Source of the DNA: Streptomyces roseirectus
Lineage (GTDB): Bacteria; Actinomycetota; Actinomycetes; Streptomycetales; Streptomycetaceae
NCBI RefSeq assembly: GCF_014489635.1
Contig: NZ_CP060828.1
Span: 620,001-684,000, forward strand
Direction: 5' to 3'
DNA: 64,000 nt
The position numbers were made by a program, and so were the translations under genes. Within the stretch, counting starts at the first letter, position 1, and every line of letters starts with the position of its first letter. Under the pieces are notes generated by a model, which was given only the letters and a program-made list of their open reading frames with translations, was not told the DNA's origin and searched no databases. Below, one piece after another: positions 1 through 7,929 of this stretch.

Positions 1-1072
1 GGACCGGCGGGCGGCGCTCGAAGTGCTGCACGACGACACCCGGTTCTCGCACGACCCGCGGGCCTGGGAGACGACCGTGCCGGTGGACTCGCCGGTGCTG
101 GGGATGATGCGGTGGCGGCCGAACGCGCTGTTCTCGGACGGCGCGGCGCACCTGCGCTACCGTCGGACGCTGATCGACGTGTTCGACCTGGTGGAGCCGC
201 ACGACCTGCGGGCGCGGGTGCACCGGGCGGTGCGCACGGTGGTGGGCCGGATCGGGCCGCGCGGTGAGGCCGACCTCGTCGAGGAGTTCGCGCGGCCGCT
301 GATGGCGCTGGTCTTCAACGACCTGTTCGGGCTGCCCGACAGCCAGGGCGACCGGCTGCACCGGGGCCTGGCCCGGATGATGGAGGGCGGCCCGGAGGCG
401 GCGGCCGGTGAGGCGGAGTACGCGGGGTACGTGCTGGACCTGGTGGCCGCGAAGGCGGAGCAGCCGGGCGAGGACCTGCCGAGCCGGCTCCTCGATCATC
501 CGCTGGGGCTGACCGAGGAGGAAGTCACCTGGCAGGTGTTCCTCACGCTGGGCGCGGGCCTCGAACCGACGGCGAACCTCGTCTCCAACACCCTGTCGCG
601 GATCCTCGGCAACGACCTGTACTACTCGACGCTGACCAGCGGCGCGCGTCCGGTGACGGACGCGGTGGTGGAGGTGCTGCACCACGAGACGCCGCTCGCC
701 AACTACGGGATCTACTACGCGCGTGAGCCGGTCGCGTTCCGGGGGGTGTGGCTGCCGGAGACGGTGCCGGTGGTGGTGTCGTACGGGGCGCTCGGGGTGT
801 TCGCGGAGCGTGAGGTGACCGGCGGGCGGCATCCGTCGGACGCCTCGCACCTGTCGTGGGGCGCGGGCCCGCACGCCTGTCCGGTGCGCCGGCACACGCT
901 GCTCATCGTCACCGAGGCCATCGAGCGGCTGACGCAGTGGCTGCCCGACCTGCGTCCGGTGCTGCCGCGCGACCGGCTCGCCTGGCGTCCCGGCCCCTTC
1001 CACCGTTCCCTCAAGGCCCTGCCCGTCCGTTTCACCCCGCGCACTCCCGACCAGCCTGGAGACCCGACGTGA
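1..1072 (+). CDS. Cytochrome P450, CYP157-like, 5' end cut by window
   Basis: Partial gene: the frame is open from the first base, so the N-terminus lies outside. It is a P450 because the heme-thiolate region GAGPHACP (about residues 281-288 from the first Met) keeps the cysteine and the rest of the fold aligns with bacterial P450s. It is divergent. The I-helix reads AGLEPT instead of AGxxTT. The K-helix, where P450s carry ExxR, reads EVLH. Loss of ExxR is the published hallmark of the CYP157 family, and CYP157 genes sit directly before CYP154 genes at the end of Streptomyces conservons, as here. Its TGA overlaps the GTG of the next P450, so the two are translationally coupled. Substrate and catalytic competence are unknown. 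Confidence 0.85.
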   Translation, partial: DRRAALEVLHDDTRFSHDPRAWETTVPVDSPVLGMMRWRPNALFSDGAAHLRYRRTLIDVFDLVEPHDLRARVHRAVRTVVGRIGPRGEADLVEEFARPLMALVFNDLFGLPDSQGDRLHRGLARMMEGGPEAAAGEAEYAGYVLDLVAAKAEQPGEDLPSRLLDHPLGLTEEEVTWQVFLTLGAGLEPTANLVSNTLSRILGNDLYYSTLTSGARPVTDAVVEVLHHETPLANYGIYYAREPVAFRGVWLPETVPVVVSYGALGVFAEREVTGGRHPSDASHLSWGAGPHACPVRRHTLLIVTEAIERLTQWLPDLRPVLPRDRLAWRPGPFHRSLKALPVRFTPRTPDQPGDPT

Positions 1073-2283
1073 CCGTGACCGACCGCATCTCGATCGACCC
1101 GCTCGGCGCCGACATCCCCGCCGAGTCCGCGCGGTTACGCGCGCTCGGCCCGATCGTGCCGGTGGAGCTGCCCGGCGGAATCCCGGCGTGGGCGCCGACC
1201 GGGTACGACACGCTGAAGGAGCTGATCCTCGACCCGAGGGTCAGCAAGGACCCGCGCCGGCACTGGCGGCTGTGGTCCGAGGTGCCCGGGCACCCGTCCT
1301 GGGGCTGGGTGCTCGGCTGGGTCGGCGTCGTCAACATGCTCTCGACGTACGGCGAGGACCACACGCGGCTGCGCCGGCTGGTCGCGCCCAGCTTCACGGC
1401 GCGGCGCACGGAGTCGCTGCGCCCGCGCGTCGAGGCGGTCACCACCGAGTTGCTGGACGCCCTGGAGGGGGCGGAGACGGCGGATCTGCGGGCGGCGCTC
1501 GCGCATCCGCTGCCGATGCGGATCATCTGCGAACTGTTCGGTGTGCCCGAGGAGTTGCGGGACGCGACGGGCCGGCTGATCGCGGCGATCATGGACACCT
1601 CGGACCCGTCCCCGCAGCACGCGGCGTTCGTACAGGAGCAGATCGGCGCGGTCCTCGGCACACTCATCGCCCGCAAGCGCGAGGAGCCGGGCGACGACAT
1701 GACGACCGACCTGATCCGGGTGCGCGACGAGGGCGGCGACCGGCTCAGCGACGAGGAACTGCTCCACACGCTGCTGCTGGTGATCGGCGCGGGCTTCGAG
1801 ACGACCGTGAACCTGATCGGCAACGCGGTCGTCGCCCTGCTGCGCCGCCCGGACCAGCTCGCGGCGGTGCGTGCCGGGGAGATCTCCTGGGACGCGGTCA
1901 TCGACGAGACGCTGCGCGCGCACCCGTCGATCGCCTCGCTGCCCCTGCGGTTCGCGGTCGAGGACCTGACCGTCGGCGACGTGACGGTGCCCGCCGGGGA
2001 CGCGATCCTGACGACGTACGCGGCGGCCGGCGTCGACCCCGCGCGCTACGGCGGCGACGCGGACGTCTTCGACGCGACACGCGGCGCCGACGACCACCTG
2101 GCGTTCGGGATCGGCGTCCACCGGTGCATCGGGGCGCCCCTGGCCCGCCTGGAGGCGTCGCACGCGCTGGCCGCGCTCTTCGAGCGGTTCCCCGGACTGA
2201 CGCTGGAGAGCGGCGAGTTGACGCAGGTTCCGTCGTTCATCGCGTTCGGGTGGCAGGAGATCCCGGTGCGGCTGCGGGGCTGA
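1069..2283 (+). CDS. Cytochrome P450, CYP154-like
   Basis: Soluble bacterial P450 of 404 residues, a heme monooxygenase that needs a ferredoxin and reductase. The GTG start was chosen because it overlaps the upstream stop (GTGA). All canonical elements are present: I-helix GAGFETT (about residue 241), K-helix ETLR (the ExxR pair) and heme loop FGIGVHRCIGAPLAR near residue 345. Pairing with a CYP157-type gene indicates CYP154 and a conservon tail. Codon 23 is TTA (1135-1137), the only TTA codon I found in a called gene of this window, so translation should depend on the bldA tRNA. A strong hairpin follows the stop. The substrate cannot be read from sequence. Confidence 0.9.
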   Translation: MTVTDRISIDPLGADIPAESARLRALGPIVPVELPGGIPAWAPTGYDTLKELILDPRVSKDPRRHWRLWSEVPGHPSWGWVLGWVGVVNMLSTYGEDHTRLRRLVAPSFTARRTESLRPRVEAVTTELLDALEGAETADLRAALAHPLPMRIICELFGVPEELRDATGRLIAAIMDTSDPSPQHAAFVQEQIGAVLGTLIARKREEPGDDMTTDLIRVRDEGGDRLSDEELLHTLLLVIGAGFETTVNLIGNAVVALLRRPDQLAAVRAGEISWDAVIDETLRAHPSIASLPLRFAVEDLTVGDVTVPAGDAILTTYAAAGVDPARYGGDADVFDATRGADDHLAFGIGVHRCIGAPLARLEASHALAALFERFPGLTLESGELTQVPSFIAFGWQEIPVRLRG

Positions 2284-2292
2284 GACGCCGGC

Positions 2293-2327
2293 GGGGTGCG
2301 ACCGGTCCCCCGTCCTGGTCGCACCCC
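2293..2327 (+). terminator. Rho-independent-type hairpin after the P450 pair
   Basis: Perfect 11-bp stem (GGGGTGCGACC / GGTCGCACCCC) with a 13-nt loop, starting 10 nt after the CYP154 stop. There is no U-run, which is usual for Streptomyces terminators. It probably ends the conservon transcript. Confidence 0.7.
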
Positions 2328-2391
2328 GAGCTGCCCCGAAGGTACGTGAACGGTAAGGCGGGTGTGAATCGCACGGGTGCGCGGGCGGGGC

Positions 2392-3861
2392 TCACCTGTG
2401 CACAGGGCCGTCCGGTTCGCCCCCGTTCGCCGGGTCGGGGGCGGGGCGTCCGACGTCACCTGTGACCAGATGGGCGAGGACGACTTCGTACAGGTCGCCG
2501 CCGGGGGCGAGGAGCTGGCGTTCCAGGACGGGTTCGGCGCTGCGGACGTGGTCGCGGACCGTCTGGGGGTGGATGCCGAGGGCGTCGGCGGCGCGTTCCG
2601 CGTTGCCCTGGGCGGCGATCCAGGCGCGCAGGGTGCCGCGCAGGTCGCGGGGGTCGGCGTCGAGGCGGGCGAGGAGGGTGTGGGCCCAGGTGCGCAGGGC
2701 GGGGGCGGTGAGGAGGTCGTCGAGGGTGGCCGGGGGCGCGTCCTCGGCGGGTGAGTCGCGCTGGGCGAGGGCGAGGTGGAGGGCGGCGCGGGCGGTCAGG
2801 TCGGAGAGGTCGGTGCCGATCAGGGACTCGACGCGTTCCATGCGGGCGCGCACGGTGTTGCGGCTGACGCCGAGGATGCGGGCGGCGCGCACGGCGGTGA
2901 ACTCCAGGCCGAGGCGGGTGGTGGCGATGAGTTCGGCGCGCACGTGGTGCGGGAGCCGGTCGAGGGGGCTGAGCAGGTCGAGGGCCCACGCGTTCAGGTC
3001 GTGCGGGTCCATCAGGCGGCGCGGGTTGGTGCGTTCGGTGTAGATGGCGGTGCGTTCGGGGTGGAAGCGGGCCACCGCGAGGGCGCTGGCGGCCTGCCCG
3101 TAGGCGGTGGCGGTGCGGGCGAGGTCGTGCGGGACGCTGCCGCCGAGGTAGGTGCCGGGGCGCAGCGGGGGCAGGGCGCGCAGCCGCGCGTCGGCCGTCT
3201 CGTCGGGGACGACGACGATGACCTGCGGGTCCATCGCCGGGCAGCGGACGACGAGGGCCGCGTCGCGGGTCGCGGCGAGGATGTCCTCGGCGAGCTGGTC
3301 GCGGTCCTCGACGGTGGACTCGGCGATGTAGACGCGCGCGGTGTCGACGTCCAGGAGTCCGGGCCACAGCCCCGAGGCGACGCGGCGGGCGGCGACGGTG
3401 TCCTCGACCATCAGCAGCTGGAGGATCGCGAGCCGCAGGTCGGCGGCGGCCCGGCGCAGGCGGCGTTCGGTGGCGTCGGCCTCGCGGGCGCGCAGCACGG
3501 CTTCGAGGACGGCGGCGGTGTGGGCGACGACGTCGGAGGCGCGCGCGTCGAAGGGGGCGGTGCGGGCGACGGCGAGCAGCCAGGGGTGCGCGGGGCCGGG
3601 GCGGACGACTCTGACGAGCCGCAGATACCGGCCGTCCCCCTCCCAGGAGGCGGCGGCGATGCGGCCGGCGAGGACGTCGGCGGCCGGGGTGCCCTCCAGG
3701 GGCCGGGGGTGTCCGGCGACGGGGGTGCCGGTGTCGTCGTGCAGACAGACCTCGGCGTCCAGGGTGCGGGCCAGCCAGTTCACGGCGCCGTCGACACCCT
3801 GTCTGAGCAGCGCGAGGAGTTCCTGGGCCCACCTCGTGCCGCCCTCGTCCCGGGCCGTCAT
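2392..3861 (-). CDS. PucR/CdaR-like transcriptional regulator with two C-terminal HTH segments
   Basis: Protein of 489 residues. The start is the ATG preceded by AAGGAGGG; the frame stays open further upstream but only as antisense to the next gene. The N-terminal part (1-130) looks like a GAF-type sensor, the middle (150-290) is a PucR-like mixed region. The C-terminal half has an HTH of the PucR type (TAVRAARILGVSRNTVRARM, about 330-350) and a second HTH-like segment (AERAADALGIHPQTVRDHV, about 445-463). Such proteins usually regulate nearby catabolic or secondary-metabolism genes, but no target is evident. It is convergent with the P450s and divergent from the YciO gene. Family assignment is good, function inferred. 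Confidence 0.8.
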   Translation of the reverse strand: MTARDEGGTRWAQELLALLRQGVDGAVNWLARTLDAEVCLHDDTGTPVAGHPRPLEGTPAADVLAGRIAAASWEGDGRYLRLVRVVRPGPAHPWLLAVARTAPFDARASDVVAHTAAVLEAVLRAREADATERRLRRAAADLRLAILQLLMVEDTVAARRVASGLWPGLLDVDTARVYIAESTVEDRDQLAEDILAATRDAALVVRCPAMDPQVIVVVPDETADARLRALPPLRPGTYLGGSVPHDLARTATAYGQAASALAVARFHPERTAIYTERTNPRRLMDPHDLNAWALDLLSPLDRLPHHVRAELIATTRLGLEFTAVRAARILGVSRNTVRARMERVESLIGTDLSDLTARAALHLALAQRDSPAEDAPPATLDDLLTAPALRTWAHTLLARLDADPRDLRGTLRAWIAAQGNAERAADALGIHPQTVRDHVRSAEPVLERQLLAPGGDLYEVVLAHLVTGDVGRPAPDPANGGEPDGPVHR

Positions 3862-3975
3862 CGCCTCGCCCTCCTTGTCCTCCCCCTCAGGTCGCTGACC
3901 GGGGAGGTTACACGGATCCGGGCGTCGGCGGGTCCCGGGCCTGGGGTGGGGCGGGCGGCGGCATAGGCTCGCCCC

Positions 3976-4596
3976 ATGGCGAAGTACTACGACGTGCACC
4001 CCGACAACCCGCAGGCGCGGACCGTCTCGCAGATCGCGCAGGCCGTCCGGGACGGCGCCCTCATCGCGTACCCGACGGACTCGTGCTACGCGCTGGGCTG
4101 CAAGCTCGGCAGCAAGGACGGCATCGAGCGGATCCGGTCCATCCGCAAGCTGGACGACCGGCACCATTTCACGCTGGTGTGCCAGGACTTCGCGCAGCTC
4201 GGCCAGTTCGTGCAGATCGACAACAACGTGTTCCGGGCGATCAAGGCGTCCACGCCCGGGAGTTACACCTTCATCCTGCCGGCGACCCGCGAGGTGCCCC
4301 GGATGCTCCAGCACCCGAAGAAGAAGACGGTGGGGGTGCGCATCCCGGACCACACGGTCACCCAGGCGCTCCTGGCGGAGCTGGGCGAGCCGCTGCTGTC
4401 CAGCACGCTGCTGCTGCCGGGCGAGGAGGAGCCGATGACGCAGGGCTGGCAGATCAAGGACGAGCTGGACCACGTCCTGGACGGGGTGCTGGACTCCGGG
4501 GAGTGCGGGACCGAGCCGACGACGGTGGTGGACTTCTCGGAGGGCGAGGCGACGATCGTGCGGTACGGGGCGGGGGACGCGTCGCGGTTCGAGTAA
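3976..4596 (+). CDS. YciO/Sua5 (TsaC-like) dsRNA-binding fold protein
   Basis: Protein of 206 residues covering the whole YrdC/Sua5 domain. The nucleotide-binding signature GALIAYPTDSCYALGC is at 28-43 and the KTVGVRIPDH strand is near 115. Sua5/TsaC proteins make threonylcarbamoyl-adenylate for the tRNA t6A modification. The YciO branch, which this resembles by its short length and SCYALGCKLGS motif, has an uncertain role and is usually a second copy beside the real TsaC. The start has no Shine-Dalgarno sequence but a TAGGCT box six bases upstream, suggesting a leaderless mRNA. Confidence 0.85.
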   Translation: MAKYYDVHPDNPQARTVSQIAQAVRDGALIAYPTDSCYALGCKLGSKDGIERIRSIRKLDDRHHFTLVCQDFAQLGQFVQIDNNVFRAIKASTPGSYTFILPATREVPRMLQHPKKKTVGVRIPDHTVTQALLAELGEPLLSSTLLLPGEEEPMTQGWQIKDELDHVLDGVLDSGECGTEPTTVVDFSEGEATIVRYGAGDASRFE

Positions 4597-4661
4597 AGGG
4601 CGGTTCATGAGGGGTGGGCCGCCACCCGGGGCGTTGGTTGAAACATGTAACGATGGCGGTC

Positions 4662-5417
4662 ATGACCTCAGTTCAGGGAACCTCTGTCGACATCACCACC
4701 GAGGACGGCGTCGCCGACGCCTACTTCGTCCACCCGGCCGACGGCGGCCCGCACCCCGGCGTGCTGTTCTACCAGGACGCGTTCGGGCTGCGTCCGCACC
4801 TGCGGGCGATGGCGGACCGGATCGCCGGCGAGGGCTACGCCGTGCTGGTGCCGAACGTGTTCTACCGGCACGGCCGCACCCCCGTCTTCGACCTCCCCGA
4901 GTACATCGACCCGCAGGCCCGGCCGGAGATCTTCGAGAAGATCTGGCCGGTGATGCAGTCGCTCACCAACGACCTGGCGATGCGTGACGCGGACGCCTAC
5001 CTCGGCTGGCTGGCCGGCAGCCCGGCGGTCACCGGGGGCCCGGTGGGTCTCACCGGCTACTGCATGGGCGCGCGGCTGTCCCTGCTGACGGCGGGCACCC
5101 ACCCGGACCGGGTCGCGGCGGCGGCCGGCTTCCACGGCGGCGGCCTGGTCACCGACGGCCCCGACAGCCCGCACCTGGTCGCCGGGAACATCACGGCCGA
5201 GGTGTACTTCGGCCACGCGGACCAGGACCAGTCGATGCCCCCGGAGGCCGTCCGCACCCTGGAGGACGCGCTGACCGAGGCCGGCGTCCGGCACGTCACC
5301 GAGGTCTACGAGGGTGCCCTGCACGGCTACACACAGGCCGACATGGCGTCGTACGACAAGGCGGGGGACGAGCGGCACTGGGCGGCGCTCCTGGACCTCC
5401 TCGGCCGTACTTTCTGA
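4662..5417 (+). CDS. Dienelactone hydrolase family protein
   Basis: Cytoplasmic alpha/beta hydrolase of 251 residues. The family triad is visible: nucleophile Cys134 in GYCMG, an Asp around 187-189 (HADQDQ) and His221 (ALHGYT). Family members hydrolyse dienelactone in chlorocatechol breakdown, but most actinobacterial copies have unknown ester substrates. Two ATGs (4653 and 4662) are possible; the second gives the usual family N-terminus MTSVQGTSVDI. Neither has a clear ribosome binding site. The gene stands alone and ends at a strong terminator. Confidence 0.88.
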   Translation: MTSVQGTSVDITTEDGVADAYFVHPADGGPHPGVLFYQDAFGLRPHLRAMADRIAGEGYAVLVPNVFYRHGRTPVFDLPEYIDPQARPEIFEKIWPVMQSLTNDLAMRDADAYLGWLAGSPAVTGGPVGLTGYCMGARLSLLTAGTHPDRVAAAAGFHGGGLVTDGPDSPHLVAGNITAEVYFGHADQDQSMPPEAVRTLEDALTEAGVRHVTEVYEGALHGYTQADMASYDKAGDERHWAALLDLLGRTF

Positions 5418-5440
5418 CACCGCCTTCCGACGCCGCACAG

Positions 5441-5481
5441 GGGCGCTCGCGGGACCTTCCCCCGCGAGCGCCCTTCTTTAT
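5441..5481 (+). terminator. Strong intrinsic terminator
   Basis: Perfect 13-bp stem (GGGCGCTCGCGGG / CCCGCGAGCGCCC), 7-nt loop, then TTCTTTATT. It lies 24 nt after the dienelactone hydrolase stop and separates that gene from the MHYT gene. Confidence 0.88.
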
Positions 5482-5572
5482 TGCCGACTGAATATGCCAA
5501 TCGGAATAAAGAGGGCCAAGCCCTGAACATCTGTGCCCAGAATTGCGTACCGGCACGTGAGAGACGCACAAG

Positions 5573-5606
5573 TATTGACTCGTACAAGCTATTGACTCTG
5601 GGGGGA
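5573..5606 (+). promoter_or_regulatory. Direct repeat TATTGACTC x2 and ribosome binding site before the MHYT gene
   Basis: TATTGACTC occurs at 5573-5581 and again at 5590-5598, a 17-bp period. Each copy contains a -35-like TTGACT. GGGGGGAG at 5600-5606 is a good Shine-Dalgarno for the ATG at 5615. The repeat could be a regulator site or overlapping -35 elements; no convincing -10 is seen. Confidence 0.35.
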
Positions 5607-5614
5607 GTTGGCCT

Positions 5615-6451
5615 ATGGAAGGCACGGTGGACGGGTTCCGCTACGGGGCCGTCACTCCGATCGCGGCTTATGTGATGGCGTGCCTCGGAGGCGCCCTCGG
5701 ACTGCGCTGCATCGTCCGCTCGCTGCTCAACACCCAGTCCTGGAAACCCGGCTGGCTCGCGCTCGGCGCGGCCTCCATCGGGTGCGGGATCTGGACGATG
5801 CACTTCATCGCGATGATCGGGTTCCGGGTCGTGGAGACCCGCGTCGGCTACCACGTCGGACTGACCGTGCTGAGCCTCGTCGTCGCCGTCCTCGTGGTCG
5901 GCGTCGGCGTGTTCATCGTCGGCTACCGGGGCGCGAGCGCGCGCACCCTGCTGTTCGCGGGCGTCGTGACCGGGCTCGGGGTGGCGGCGATGCACTACCT
6001 CGGGATGGCGGCGATGCACCTCAACGGGCGCATCGGCTACGACCCGCTGGTCGTCGTCCTGTCCGTCCTGATCGCGATCGGGGCGGCGACCGCCGCGCTG
6101 TGGGCGGCGGTCACCATCCGGGGCTTCCTGCCCAGCCTCGGCGCGAGCCTCGTGATGGGCGTCGCCGTCTCCGGCATGCACTACACCGGGATGGCGGCGG
6201 TCAGCGTCCACGTCCACGGGACGACCGCGTCGTGGGCCGGGGACTCGCCGACCTCGCTGCTGCTGCCGATGCTGATCGGGCCGGTCATCTTCCTGCTCCT
6301 CGCGGGCGTCGTCGTGATGTTCGACCCGCTGCTGGTGCTCGGGGACGGCGAGTGGAACCGGCCGGTCGAGGACCGCCGGGCCCCCGCCGTCCCCGAGGCG
6401 TTCAGCCGGCCCGCGGCGTGGGAGCGGGAGCGGACACGGAGCGGCGGGTGA
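5615..6451 (+). CDS. MHYT-domain integral membrane sensor
   Basis: Protein of 278 residues with seven predicted hydrophobic helices. It carries the three MHYT signature copies: MHFIAM (about 63), MHYLGM (about 129) and MHYTGM (about 189). In known family members the Met/His residues are proposed to bind copper and sense a diatomic gas or redox state. Here no output domain (GGDEF, EAL, kinase) is fused; after the last helix there is only a 35-residue charged tail. The start is fixed by the ribosome binding site at 5600-5606. A stand-alone MHYT protein must signal through a partner or act otherwise; none is adjacent. Confidence 0.88.
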   Translation: MEGTVDGFRYGAVTPIAAYVMACLGGALGLRCIVRSLLNTQSWKPGWLALGAASIGCGIWTMHFIAMIGFRVVETRVGYHVGLTVLSLVVAVLVVGVGVFIVGYRGASARTLLFAGVVTGLGVAAMHYLGMAAMHLNGRIGYDPLVVVLSVLIAIGAATAALWAAVTIRGFLPSLGASLVMGVAVSGMHYTGMAAVSVHVHGTTASWAGDSPTSLLLPMLIGPVIFLLLAGVVVMFDPLLVLGDGEWNRPVEDRRAPAVPEAFSRPAAWERERTRSGG

Positions 6452-7130
6452 GGGGAGCTCCGGGACCAGCAGGCCGACGATGTCGTCGAGGCCGTCCGGG
6501 ATCAGGTACGGGGTGATGTCGAAGCCGTCGACGGCGCCGTGGCGGACCCAGTGGGCGAACCTGCCGGCGAGTCCCGAGGGGGTGCCGACGTGGCCGCGCT
6601 GCGGGCCGAGCGCGACCACCGCCTCCCGCAAGGACCAGCCGTTCGCCTCCGCCTCCTGCCGCCACTCGGCGGCCACGGCGCGCGGGTCGGCGACACGGCG
6701 GGCGCCGAAGGAGCCGTCGTTCTCCGCGCCGACGGGGTCCTCCCGCGGGAGCGGGCCGTCCGCGTCGCGGTCGCTCAGGTCCCGGTTCCAGAGCCGGCCC
6801 GCGATGCTCAACGCCGTTGCCGGGGTGGCCTGTTGGCGCACCGATGACGATCTCCGTGCCGGGCAGGATCCGCAGGTCGCCCTCAGCCCGCGCGAACGCC
6901 GGCGCGTCCTCGAAGTCGTCGCCGTGCGCGGAGAAGATGACGTCCGCGTTGCGCGCCGCGAAGTTCCGGCCCTCACTCGAATCGCCGGCCTGGAAGATCA
7001 CCGGGTGGCCCTGGGGGCTGCGTGGAGGTCCTTGAGGAGGCGGACGAGGCCCGAGGCCGAGCCGATGTGGCGCAGGCGGCCTTCGTCGCGCCAGGCAGAG
7101 GCGCGCTGATCGGCCGTCAAGTCCTCGGTG
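6420..7130 (-). pseudogene. Flavin-dependent monooxygenase (NtaA/DszA-type, luciferase-like), decayed
   Basis: Reading the minus strand, one frame gives QGHPVIFQAGDSSEGRNF and then ADVIFSAHGDDF, typical of NtaA/SnaA/DszA FMNH2-dependent monooxygenases. Near 6805-6840 the homology jumps to another frame (ALSIAGRLWNRDLSDRDADG, then GFDITPYLIPDGLDDIVGLL). Upstream of about 7040 the match is lost, and fragments such as FPEAARVWG and a region with an in-frame stop suggest further damage. The C-terminal 20 or so residues expected after VPEL are absent. So the gene is truncated at both ends and frameshifted. Boundaries are approximate. The neighbouring VanX-like gene is also damaged. Confidence 0.7.
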
Positions 7131-7307
7131 TCCAGGGCGACGTCCCCTCGACCGCCGGCCGCCCCCAGACGCGGGCCGCCTCGGGGAAAGACACACCGCG
7201 GAAGCGGTACGGCAGTGATGGGGCCTCCACCCGTCCCGGACAGGCCACTTCAACCTACGTCGCCCGTCCGACCCCCTGTCAAGACCGACTCCGGGCATGA
7301 TCGCCCC

Positions 7308-7865
7308 ATGCCCGAACCCATCCTCATGTCGGACCCGAGGGTCACGACGATCCCCGTCACCGACTGCGGCGAGCCCCTGACCGACGTCCGCGCCGCCCTC
7401 CGCACGACCTCCCGCGAGGACGACGGAACAGGCGCCTTCGCCCACCTCCGCGAGGGCGTCCTCACCCGTCTCACCGCCGCCGAACAGCACCTCCCGGCCG
7501 GCCTGCGCCTGCTGTTCATCGAGGGCTACCGTCCGCCCGCGCTCCAGCGCCGCTACTTCGAGAACTACTCCGCGACCTTGCGGGCCGCGCACCCGGACTG
7601 GACGCCGGAGGCCGTCCACGTCGCCGCGACCCCCGAGGACAGCGACGGCGCCTGCTACACGCATGCCGCGAACATCGGGGCCGAGGCTCGGGCCAACCGG
7701 CGGCTGCTGATCGATGCGCTCGGGGCGGTCGGGCTCGTCAACTACCCCACGGAGTGGTGGCACTGGTCCTACGGTGACCGGTACTGGGCGATGGTGACGG
7801 GGGCGGCGTGCGCGCTCTACGGTCCCGTCGGGGGTGTGGCCGGCGGGACGGTCCCGTTGCGTTGA
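7308..7865 (+). CDS. VanX-like D-Ala-D-Ala dipeptidase (M15) lacking the SxHxxGxAxD segment; probably inactive
   Basis: Open frame of 185 residues from ATG 7308. The N-terminal part (GLRLLFIEGYRPPALQRRYF) and the C-terminal part (NYPTEWWHWSYGDRYWA) match actinobacterial M15 D-Ala-D-Ala dipeptidases well. Between them the family has about 40 residues holding the zinc ligands His and Asp of SxHxxGxAxD. Here PEAVHVAA is joined directly to TPEDSDGACY, so that segment is missing in frame while the Glu/His of EWWH remain. The protein should not bind zinc normally. It may be a pseudogene that has kept its frame, or a repurposed fold. It lies beside another decayed gene. Confidence 0.75.
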   Translation: MPEPILMSDPRVTTIPVTDCGEPLTDVRAALRTTSREDDGTGAFAHLREGVLTRLTAAEQHLPAGLRLLFIEGYRPPALQRRYFENYSATLRAAHPDWTPEAVHVAATPEDSDGACYTHAANIGAEARANRRLLIDALGAVGLVNYPTEWWHWSYGDRYWAMVTGAACALYGPVGGVAGGTVPLR

Positions 7866-7929
7866 CGGGGTTTCCCTTGCGGCCGGACCCAACTCACCGT
7901 CACCCTCTGGCCATTGCTACGGTGCCCCC

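Noticed and set aside
3862..4608. N-terminal extension of the PucR-like regulator
   Set aside because: Antisense to the YciO gene and without homology; a strong ribosome binding site marks ATG 3861.
5327..6400. Long minus-strand frame through the MHYT gene
   Set aside because: Only its right end (6420-6976) carries monooxygenase homology; the rest is antisense to a well-supported membrane protein.
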